Positions 43,264 to 49,166 of a DNA stretch of 49,166 bases are shown in pieces; position 1 is the first letter of the stretch; each line of letters opens with the position of its first letter. Location of the stretch: assembly GCA_018063505.1 (NCBI GenBank), contig JAGPBF010000006.1, positions 1 to 49,166 on the forward strand. Reading direction: 5' to 3'. The position numbers and the translations under genes were made by a program. Origin of the DNA: Rhodoferax sp. Lineage in GTDB: Bacteria; Pseudomonadota; Gammaproteobacteria; Burkholderiales; Burkholderiaceae_C. The notes below the pieces were generated by a model that made no database searches, was not told where the DNA came from, and was given only the letters and a program-made list of their open reading frames with translations.

Positions 43264-44784
43264 ATGTTTATGGATTTGCGGCTGGGTGCCCTGGTCGAAC
43301 CCATCACGACGCGCCGGTGGGAGCCCGACACCATCGCCACCGAAGTGGCGCGGCGTGTGGCACGGTTCCAGCGCCTGGGCCTGACACGGGGCGACAGGGT
43401 TTTTCTTCCGTTTGGCAACCGGCTGGAGTTCTTTGCCGAGTTGCTGGCGATCTGGCGCCTGGGCGCCTGCGCGGTTCCGATCGACGCGCGGCTGACCGCA
43501 TTCGAGGTCGCCACGCTGGTGCAGGCCGCCAGTCCGCGATTGGCGGTGATAGACGACGCGACCGATCCGGCGGTGATTGCCGCGCTGACCGAGGCCGGGG
43601 TCGCCCACGTGCTGACCACCGACACCGGTGATGCGCAGGCGACGGCAGGGCTCAGCCACCTCGATGACGATGCGCTGATTCTTTTCACGTCCGGCTCCAC
43701 CGGCGCGCCCAAGGGCGTGGTCCATACGCATCGTTCGCTGCGCGCACGCTGGATGGCCTTGCGCGATCAGCTCGGCACCGAGGCGTTTGCGCGCACCTTG
43801 TGCATGTTGCCGACGCATTTCGGTCACGGGCTGATCTGCAACTGCCTGTTTCCGTGGCTGTCGGGGCAGGACCTGTACATCACGCCGCCGTTCCGGCCCG
43901 ACATCATCATGCGATTGGGGGCCTTGCTGGACGAGCACCGCATCACCTTCATGTCGTCGGTGCCATCGGTCTGGCGCATGGCACTCAAGTTGTCGCGCCG
44001 CCCGCAGGCCGGCAGCCTGCAGCGGGTGCATGTCGGTTCGGCGCCGTTGTCGGCCCATGTGTGGGAAGAAATCCGCAACTGGACCGGTACCCGGCAGGTC
44101 TGCAATGCCTATGGCATCACCGAAACCGGCAGCTGGGTCGCGGGCCTGGCCGATGCGGATGTACCTGCCGAAGATGGCCTGATCGGCGAGGGCTGGGGCG
44201 CCGTCATCAAGGTGCTGCGCACCTGCGAGACCGATACACCACTGGATGCCGGCGCCGAATGTGCGGTCGGCGAAACCGGTTATGTCTGGCTCAATACGCC
44301 GGCACTGATGAAAGGGTATTTCCAGCGCGACGACCTGACCACCAAGGCGGTCATCGACGGCTGGTTCTTCACCGGCGACATCGGTGTATTGGACGCGCGT
44401 GGCCGCCTGTCGCTGCGCGGGCGCGAGCGTGACGAGATCAACAAGGGCGGCATGAAGATCTATCCGGCCGATGTCGATGCCGTGGTCGAGCGTTTCGACA
44501 AGGCCAGCGATGTCTGCACCTTCGCGATCGAAGATGCGATGTACGGCCAGGTCGTCGGCATGGCCGTAGTGCTGGCCGATACCAGCGATGACACGGTGCG
44601 TGCCCTGCATGCCTGGATGCAACGCCACCTGGCCGAACCCAAGATGCCAGCACGCTGGTGGGCAGTGGCCGAGATTCCGCGCACCTCGCGCGGCAAGATC
44701 AATCGCGAAGCCGTGCGAGACGCCTGTGCGGGTGAGGCCCCGCTGGACATGGTGCGGGTGTTGTCTGCGCGGACCCCTTCATGA
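43264..44784 (+). CDS. AMP-forming acyl/aminoacyl ligase (506 aa)
   Basis: This is an ANL-superfamily adenylating enzyme. Motifs in order: FTSGSTGAPKGVVHTH (ATP-binding A3, about residues 141-156), the aromatic YGITETG (A5), GWFFTGDIGVLDARGRL (A7), GRERDEINKGGMKIYP (A8) and PRTSRGKINREAV with the catalytic A10 lysine. The enzyme should activate a carboxylic substrate as AMP ester and pass it to the pantetheine arm of the carrier protein encoded next, whose start overlaps its stop by four bases. The substrate cannot be read from sequence; it could be an amino acid, a fatty acid or an aryl acid. GGAGGG upstream supports ATG 43264. Confidence 0.85.
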   Translation: MFMDLRLGALVEPITTRRWEPDTIATEVARRVARFQRLGLTRGDRVFLPFGNRLEFFAELLAIWRLGACAVPIDARLTAFEVATLVQAASPRLAVIDDATDPAVIAALTEAGVAHVLTTDTGDAQATAGLSHLDDDALILFTSGSTGAPKGVVHTHRSLRARWMALRDQLGTEAFARTLCMLPTHFGHGLICNCLFPWLSGQDLYITPPFRPDIIMRLGALLDEHRITFMSSVPSVWRMALKLSRRPQAGSLQRVHVGSAPLSAHVWEEIRNWTGTRQVCNAYGITETGSWVAGLADADVPAEDGLIGEGWGAVIKVLRTCETDTPLDAGAECAVGETGYVWLNTPALMKGYFQRDDLTTKAVIDGWFFTGDIGVLDARGRLSLRGRERDEINKGGMKIYPADVDAVVERFDKASDVCTFAIEDAMYGQVVGMAVVLADTSDDTVRALHAWMQRHLAEPKMPARWWAVAEIPRTSRGKINREAVRDACAGEAPLDMVRVLSARTPS

Positions 44785-45044
44785 GCAGCGGCAATCAGGT
44801 CCAGGTGCTGGATGCGTTGCGCCAATTCCTGCGCACGATACAAAAGCCCGGCGTGGTGGTCGAAAGCCTGGGGCTGGACGACCCGCTGGTCGCGTCGGGG
44901 TTGCTCGATTCGCTGGCGATCATGCAAATCGTCGTCTACCTCGAGGAGACCTACGGCATCGACTTCTCCGCCAGCGGTTTCGACCCCGAGCGGCTGGCCA
45001 CGATGGGCAGCATCGTGGCCTTGATCGAGCAGGCCCGCAACTGA
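44781..45044 (+). CDS. Phosphopantetheine acyl carrier protein (87 aa)
   Basis: The protein has the four-helix carrier pattern, with the pantetheine site SGLLDSLAIMQIV (Ser44) and the following helix YLEETYGIDF. It is distinct from housekeeping AcpP: it has V/A-rich flanks and the LLDSLAI form common in carrier proteins of adhesin, capsule or Dlt-type pathways. The ATG overlaps the ligase stop codon (ATGA), so it is the cognate carrier of that enzyme and probably of the membrane protein. Confidence 0.9.
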   Translation: MSSGNQVQVLDALRQFLRTIQKPGVVVESLGLDDPLVASGLLDSLAIMQIVVYLEETYGIDFSASGFDPERLATMGSIVALIEQARN

Positions 45045-45121
45045 TATCGGGGCGTATAGCATCGCTTCGTGGTGTCGACGCCATACTTCCCTCCCCTGCT
45101 GCGGCAAGGGTCGGGTTACGC

Positions 45122-46030
45122 TCAGCTCAGTACAACACTGCTCAGGCGCCGCCGATAAGTCGCCACCACCGGGTCCACCGGCGGAATCTGTCCATCTGCG
45201 ACCTTGACCGGTGGCGGCTCGATGATGTCCAGGATCGCAATGTAGGTCTTGCGCGCGAGTTCCTCGCTCCAGGCCTTGTCGCGCATCAGGATCTCGAGCA
45301 GTTCATCCATCGCCGCGGTCCATTGCTGGGCGGCCATCAACATGCGAACCCGGGCAAATCGGGCATCGAAATCCCGCTTGCCGGCTGCGATGCGGGAATC
45401 GAATCCGGCCAGTGCTGCGTCGGGCGCGCCCTGCTCGGCGGCAAAGTCGATCGCCGAGGCCCACTGGTGTAGCGAGTCCAGACGCCGTACCAGCGCGATC
45501 CGCGGCAAGGCCGGCGCCAGCGCTGCCTTGGCTTCGGCCAGTTTGCCGCCTTGCAGCAGGAACTTGACGTAGGCAAAACGCGCATCGTCGTCGTCCGGCT
45601 TCTGCAGCACGGCCTGCTGCAGGGCTTCGTGTTGCGCCTGCGGGTCGTTGGCGTCGGGCGCGTCGGCAATCGTCTCGCCGGTAACCTCGGCCTCCAGAAT
45701 GTCCGCCGGTGGCAGGTGCTTGTCCAGGAATGTCTTGAGCTGGCCTTCGGGCACGGCGCCCATGAAGCCGTCGACCGGCTTGCCGCCGACCATCAGCACG
45801 CAGGTGGGGATGCTGCGAATGCCGAAGGCCTGGCTGATTTCCTGCTCCTGGTCGGAGTCGATCTTGACCAGCTTGAAACGGCCCTGGTAATCGGCCTCGA
45901 TTTTCTCCAGCAGCGGGCCGATCACCTTGCACGGGCCGCACCACGGCGCCCAGAAATCGACCAGTACGGGAATATCCATCGATGCCTCGATGACTTCGGC
46001 TTCAAAATTGGCGGCGGTGACGTTGATCAT
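45122..46030 (-). CDS. CnoX/YbbN-like thioredoxin with TPR tail (302 aa)
   Basis: The N-terminal thioredoxin fold (residues 1-110) has WAPWCGPCK with C31 and C34, so it keeps a complete redox pair. The E. coli relative CnoX has lost the first cysteine. The C-terminal region (about 120-290) is a helical TPR-like repeat domain (QAQHEALQQAVLQKPDDDDA, KLAEAKAALAPALPR), as in YbbN, which acts as chaperone-holdase under hypochlorous-acid stress. ATG 46030 fixes the start at MINVTAANFEAEV; the longer upstream frame is an artefact. It ends convergent to the carrier protein gene and is divergent from purE. Confidence 0.92.
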   Translation of the reverse strand: MINVTAANFEAEVIEASMDIPVLVDFWAPWCGPCKVIGPLLEKIEADYQGRFKLVKIDSDQEQEISQAFGIRSIPTCVLMVGGKPVDGFMGAVPEGQLKTFLDKHLPPADILEAEVTGETIADAPDANDPQAQHEALQQAVLQKPDDDDARFAYVKFLLQGGKLAEAKAALAPALPRIALVRRLDSLHQWASAIDFAAEQGAPDAALAGFDSRIAAGKRDFDARFARVRMLMAAQQWTAAMDELLEILMRDKAWSEELARKTYIAILDIIEPPPVKVADGQIPPVDPVVATYRRRLSSVVLS

Positions 46031-46063
46031 TGTGGGTATGCAGGCGATGACAAGGGGACTGAC

Positions 46064-46069
46064 TAAAAT
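46064..46069 (+). promoter_or_regulatory. Candidate -10 box TAAAAT upstream of purE
   Basis: TAAAAT-C lies 60 bp before the purE ATG in the 99-bp divergent region with the thioredoxin gene. A matching -35 is not evident. Confidence 0.4.
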
Positions 46070-46129
46070 CGGGCGGTGGACGGAAGGCCGGCACATTGCC
46101 AGGGCCTGTACCCCTGTCTCACCAACACC

Positions 46130-46654
46130 ATGAAACTTCAAATCGGCGTCCTGATGGGTTCCAGTTCCGACTGGGACACCATGCAACACGCAGTACAGAT
46201 TCTCCAACAGTTTGGAATCGGCTACGAATCGCGCGTGGTTTCGGCCCATCGGATGCCCGACGACATGTTCGCATACGCCGAGCAGGCACGCGAAAGAGGC
46301 CTCAAGGCGATCATCGCCGGGGCCGGTGGTGCGGCCCATCTGCCGGGCATGCTGGCAGCCAAGACAACGCTGCCGATCCTGGGTGTGCCGGTGGCCAGCA
46401 AACACCTGTCGGGCGTCGACTCGCTGCACAGCATCGTGCAGATGCCCAAGGGTATTCCAGTGGCGACCTTCGCGATCGGCGCTGCCGGTGCAGCCAACGC
46501 AGCGCTGTTTGCGGTGGCACTGCTGGCCAACGAAGACGCCGACCTGGCAGCCCGCTTGCAGGCCTTCCGCGCCGAAGAGACGCAGGCGGCACGTGCCATG
46601 GTGGTGCCGCCGCCGACAGAGGCCTTGATGCCTGCCAGAGGTGGCACGGCGTGA
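46130..46654 (+). CDS. purE: N5-carboxyaminoimidazole ribonucleotide mutase (174 aa)
   Basis: Class I PurE converts N5-CAIR to CAIR. The start [18 protein letters not shown] is canonical, as are [29 protein letters not shown] and [22 protein letters not shown]. The length is typical. ATG 46130 is chosen; the frame extends upstream to 46076 without coding character. purK follows, and the pair makes the bacterial two-step route. Confidence 0.97.
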   Translation: MKLQIGVLMGSSSDWDTMQHAVQILQQFGIGYESRVVSAHRMPDDMFAYAEQARERGLKAIIAGAGGAAHLPGMLAAKTTLPILGVPVASKHLSGVDSLHSIVQMPKGIPVATFAIGAAGAANAALFAVALLANEDADLAARLQAFRAEETQAARAMVVPPPTEALMPARGGTA

Positions 46655-46700
46655 CGATGGTGTGCAAGCGATCCAGCCCAGGCGCCGCGGCGCCAGCACC

Positions 46701-47909
46701 ATGCTGAAACAGGCCATTCTTCCCGGAACGACGGCCAGTGGTCAGCAGACCACGCTGGGTGTCATGGGTGGCGGCCAGCTGGGTCGGATGTTCGTGCATG
46801 CGGCGCAGCGCATGGGCTACTTCACAGCGGTGCTCGATCCCGATCCGGCCAGCCCGGCAGGCCTGGTCAGCCATTTTCATGTGCAGGCCGATTATCTGGA
46901 CACGCAGGCCCTGGCGCAGATGATGCAGCACTGCGCGGCCATCACCACCGAGTTCGAGAACGTGCCCTCGGGTGCGATGCGCACGCTGGGGGAACACCGG
47001 ACGGTTTCACCATCGTCCCGATCGCTGGCCATCGCCCAGGACCGGATGCGCGAAAAGGCGCATTTCAAGGCCTGTGGCGTGCCCACCGCGCCGTACGCTG
47101 TCATTTCCACAGCGCAGGAACTGGCCTCGGTGGATGACGCGCTGTTGCCCGGCATTCTCAAGACCGCCCGGCTCGGCTACGACGGCAAGGGTCAGGTCCG
47201 GGTGCGCGACAGGGCCGAGCTCGCTGCGGCCTGGGCGCAGCTCAAGTCCGTGGCCTGCGTGCTCGAGCGCCAGCTCGACCTGCGCGCCGAGTGCTCGGTG
47301 CTGGTGGCGCGTGGCTGGGACGGTGCGATGGTGACTTACCCGGTGCAGCGCAACCTGCACCGCGACGGAATTCTGGCGATGACCGAGGTCTTTGACGGAA
47401 ACCTGGCACCGGAGCTGGCCGAATCGGCATTACATGCAGCCCGCGCGGTCGCACAGGAACTGCAATATGTCGGCGTGTTGTGTGTCGAGTTTTTCGTGGT
47501 GGCGCAAGATGGCGCCGAGGTGCTGCTGGTCAACGAGATTGCACCGCGTCCGCACAACAGCGGACATTACACGTTGGATGCCTGCGACGAATCCCAGTTC
47601 GACCTGCAGGTGCGCACGCTGGCGGGCTTGCCTTTGACGCCACCACGCCAGCACAGCCCGGCCATCATGCTGAACCTGCTCGGCGACCTGTGGTACGACG
47701 CGCCAGGCCATCCGGGTGGCGACGCACCACAAACGCCCGATTGGTCGGCGCTGCTGGCCTTGCCTGGCGTCCATCTGCATCTGTACGGCAAACTGCGCGC
47801 CAGCCGTGGCCGCAAGATGGGCCACCTGACGATCACCGCGGCGTCGGTGGACCAGGTGCGCGCAACCGCGCAGCAGGCGGCCAGTCTGCTGGGTCTGGAC
47901 TTGCCGTGA
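46701..47909 (+). CDS. purK: N5-carboxyaminoimidazole ribonucleotide synthase (402 aa)
   Basis: PurK is an ATP-grasp enzyme making N5-CAIR from AIR, bicarbonate and ATP. Motifs: LGVMGGGQLGRMF (N-terminal Rossmann fold), AITTEFENVPSG, KTARLGYDGKGQ (ATP-grasp loop) and EIAPRPHNSGHYTLDAC (metal- and phosphate-binding). ATG 46701 gives the usual N-terminus but lacks a clear ribosome binding site. An in-frame GTG at 46641, overlapping the purE end, would add 20 residues. sua5 follows directly. Confidence 0.96.
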   Translation: MLKQAILPGTTASGQQTTLGVMGGGQLGRMFVHAAQRMGYFTAVLDPDPASPAGLVSHFHVQADYLDTQALAQMMQHCAAITTEFENVPSGAMRTLGEHRTVSPSSRSLAIAQDRMREKAHFKACGVPTAPYAVISTAQELASVDDALLPGILKTARLGYDGKGQVRVRDRAELAAAWAQLKSVACVLERQLDLRAECSVLVARGWDGAMVTYPVQRNLHRDGILAMTEVFDGNLAPELAESALHAARAVAQELQYVGVLCVEFFVVAQDGAEVLLVNEIAPRPHNSGHYTLDACDESQFDLQVRTLAGLPLTPPRQHSPAIMLNLLGDLWYDAPGHPGGDAPQTPDWSALLALPGVHLHLYGKLRASRGRKMGHLTITAASVDQVRATAQQAASLLGLDLP

Positions 47910-48950
47910 GTGCTTGCTGACGTGATACTGGACGGACATTCGGCCCAGGCTATCGGACGCGCCGCCGCCGCATTGCAGGGCGGCGCGCTGGTCGCGTTCC
48001 CGACCGAAACTGTCTATGGCCTGGGCGCGGATGCCGCCGCCGACGCTGCCGTGGCCCGGGTGTTCAGCGCCAAGGGCCGGCCGAGCAACCATCCGCTGAT
48101 CGTGCATCTGGACGACATTGGCAAGGGCGCTGTCGGCGTCGCACATTTTGCCAGCGAGGTGCCGCCGTTTGCCAGTGCCTTGATGCAGGCATTCTGGCCA
48201 GGGCCCTTGACCTTGATCCTGCCGCGTCGCCCGGGCGTGGGCAGTGCGGCGGCGGGGGGCCAGGATTCGATCGGCCTGCGTTGCCCCGACCATCCGGTGG
48301 CGCAGGCGCTGCTGCATGCCTGCCGCGCATTGGGCGTCATGGGTCTGGCCGGGCCGAGCGCAAACCAGTTCGGTCGCGTCAGCCCGACCACGGCCGCCCA
48401 TGTGCAGGACGAGTTCGGCGCAGACCTGCTGATTCTGGACGGTGGCGCCTGCGCCGTCGGCATCGAGTCGGCCATCGTGGACTGCACCCGTGGCGCGCCG
48501 GTGTTGTTGCGTCCAGGCGCGATCGGCTTGGCGCAACTCGCGTCGGCCGCGGGTCAGCCGGTATTGACTGCACTGCCTGCGTCCGCTCAGGCGCCGGCAC
48601 CTCGCGCTTCGGGCACTTTGCTGGCCCATTACGCGCCGCGGGCCAAGCTGCGTCTGATGGACAAGCGGGCGCTGCAGACCGCACTGGACATGCTGGGAAC
48701 CGATGTCGCACCGGCGGCGAAGGGGCCGGTCATTGCCACCTACAGCCGGTCGGCCTTGCGTTCAGGCTCCAGCGGTGTCGTGCAGCGGCGCATGCCGGAC
48801 GACGCTGGCGCCACGGCGCAGCAGCTGTTTGCGGTATTGCGGGGTTTCGATGACCAGGGCGTCAAGCTGATCTGGGTCGAGTCACCGCCCGACGGCCCGC
48901 AATGGGACGGTGTGCGGGATCGTTTGCAACGGGCGGCGGCAGCCGACTGA
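47910..48950 (+). CDS. L-threonylcarbamoyladenylate synthase, Sua5 type (346 aa)
   Basis: The enzyme makes threonylcarbamoyl-AMP for the t6A modification of tRNA. The YrdC domain (about residues 10-200) has AFPTETVYGLGADA, AKGRPSNHPLIVHL, FWPGPLTLIL and GLAGPSANQFGRVSP. The extra C-terminal Sua5 domain (about 220-340) starts near SGTLLAHYAPRAKL, so it is the long two-domain form rather than TsaC. The likely start is GTG 47910, immediately after the purK stop; GTG 47922 is also possible. purE-purK-sua5 is a conserved order in Burkholderiales. Confidence 0.95.
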   Translation: MLADVILDGHSAQAIGRAAAALQGGALVAFPTETVYGLGADAAADAAVARVFSAKGRPSNHPLIVHLDDIGKGAVGVAHFASEVPPFASALMQAFWPGPLTLILPRRPGVGSAAAGGQDSIGLRCPDHPVAQALLHACRALGVMGLAGPSANQFGRVSPTTAAHVQDEFGADLLILDGGACAVGIESAIVDCTRGAPVLLRPGAIGLAQLASAAGQPVLTALPASAQAPAPRASGTLLAHYAPRAKLRLMDKRALQTALDMLGTDVAPAAKGPVIATYSRSALRSGSSGVVQRRMPDDAGATAQQLFAVLRGFDDQGVKLIWVESPPDGPQWDGVRDRLQRAAAAD

Positions 48951-48980
48951 GCTGAGCCGGCCAGCCCGCGTTGTCAGCAG

Positions 48981-49012
48981 ATGGCGCGCCACCCACCACA
49001 CGGGAGCGCCAT
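48981..49012. terminator. Weak stem-loop after sua5
   Basis: ATGGCGC (48981-48987) and GCGCCAT (49006-49012) can pair around an 18-nt loop. It lies between the convergent sua5 and PEP-CTERM genes. Without a T-tract and with a large loop, a terminator role is doubtful. Confidence 0.25.
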
Positions 49013-49041
49013 GTGCCGGAGCTGGCGCGACATCAGGCGCC

Positions 49042-49166
49042 TCAGTTCCTGCGACGCAACCGCCGGCTGCCGGCCAGTCCAGCCAATGCCAGGCCGACCA
49101 GTGCCAGCGAGCCAGGCTCGGGAACGTTGGTCGGCGGGTCGCCGGCGATCATGTCCTGGGCACCAC
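49042..49166 (-). CDS. C-terminus of a PEP-CTERM sorted exported protein (partial)
   Basis: The last 40 residues of a minus-strand gene are visible. They end with the tripartite PEP-CTERM sorting signal: VPEP motif, a hydrophobic helix (GSLALVGLALAGLAG) and a basic tail (SRRLRRRN). Such proteins are exported by Sec, then processed and transferred by an exosortase in bacteria that make extracellular polysaccharide. The rest of the gene lies beyond the window, so the main domain is unknown. Confidence 0.85.
   Translation of the reverse strand, partial: GAQDMIAGDPPTNVPEPGSLALVGLALAGLAGSRRLRRRN

Noticed and set aside
41743..44628. 961-codon open frame on the minus strand
   Set aside because: It is antisense to the membrane protein and ligase genes. 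The sense frames carry clear domain motifs; this one has none.
45045..45121. Possible terminator between the carrier protein and thioredoxin genes
   Set aside because: Only an interrupted 3+3 bp pairing (CCCCTGCTGCGGCAAGGG) is visible, with no T-tract.
1..49166. tRNA genes, rRNA, CRISPR arrays, insertion sequences and phage genes
   Set aside because: Intergenic gaps are mostly under 200 bp. None showed cloverleaf-like sequences, regularly spaced repeats or transposase frames.

Overview
The window is a gene-dense, high-GC chromosomal segment of a betaproteobacterium, most likely of the order Burkholderiales. The evidence is the set of gene orders: glnE next to yhdP and a nitrilase-family gene; smg-dprA-LysM gene divergent from def-fmt; yajC-secD-secF; and pgk-pyk-fba-purC with purE-purK-sua5. 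About 40 protein genes cover nearly all of the sequence. I saw no rRNA, tRNA, insertion sequence, prophage or CRISPR array. Because the GC content is high, very long antisense open frames (up to about 1000 codons) lie over the real genes and were rejected.

Layout. 1-3785: an edge-truncated FAD oxidoreductase, a divergent ferritin-like acyl-ACP desaturase-type protein, and an HD-GYP-like protein that has lost its HD dyad. 3934-16000: glnE, yhdP, a nitrilase-family amidase, a PAS sensor kinase with its FixJ-type regulator, a tiny membrane protein and an MltA-type lytic transglycosylase. 16061-22169: an accessory metabolic block with an Lrp/AsnC regulator divergent from a fused indolepyruvate ferredoxin oxidoreductase, and a cobalt-type nitrile hydratase operon (alpha, beta, activator). 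22319-28187: yajC-secD-secF and a DUF1631 protein. 28224-35961: smg, dprA and a LysM protein on the minus strand; def, fmt, azlC, azlD and an EptA-type phosphoethanolamine transferase on the plus strand. 36047-48950: glycolysis (pgk, pyk, fba), a PAP2 phosphatase, purine genes (purC, purE, purK), sua5, and an inserted block between purC and purE. 49042-49166: the C-terminus of a PEP-CTERM exported protein.

How the genes work together. Most of the window is housekeeping: nitrogen regulation (GlnE), outer-membrane lipid homeostasis (YhdP), the Sec accessory complex, formyl-methionine start and removal (Fmt, Def), DNA uptake (DprA), lower glycolysis, AIR/CAIR/SAICAR steps of purine synthesis and t6A tRNA modification.

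The most interesting part is 41851-45044. A multi-pass membrane protein with an MBOAT-like signature, an AMP-forming ligase and a phosphopantetheine carrier protein form a tight operon with the logic of DltB-DltA-DltC. It sits, with a CnoX/YbbN-like thioredoxin, inside the otherwise standard purC-purE-purK-sua5 array. It looks like an uncharacterised acyl or aminoacyl export/transfer system. Two regulatory patterns also stand out. The first is a shared pair of 11-bp-spaced direct repeats upstream of pyk and fba. The second is a set of genes (purC, smg, the FixJ-type regulator) whose only visible signal is a -10-like hexamer ending exactly 6 nt before ATG, as expected for leaderless mRNAs.
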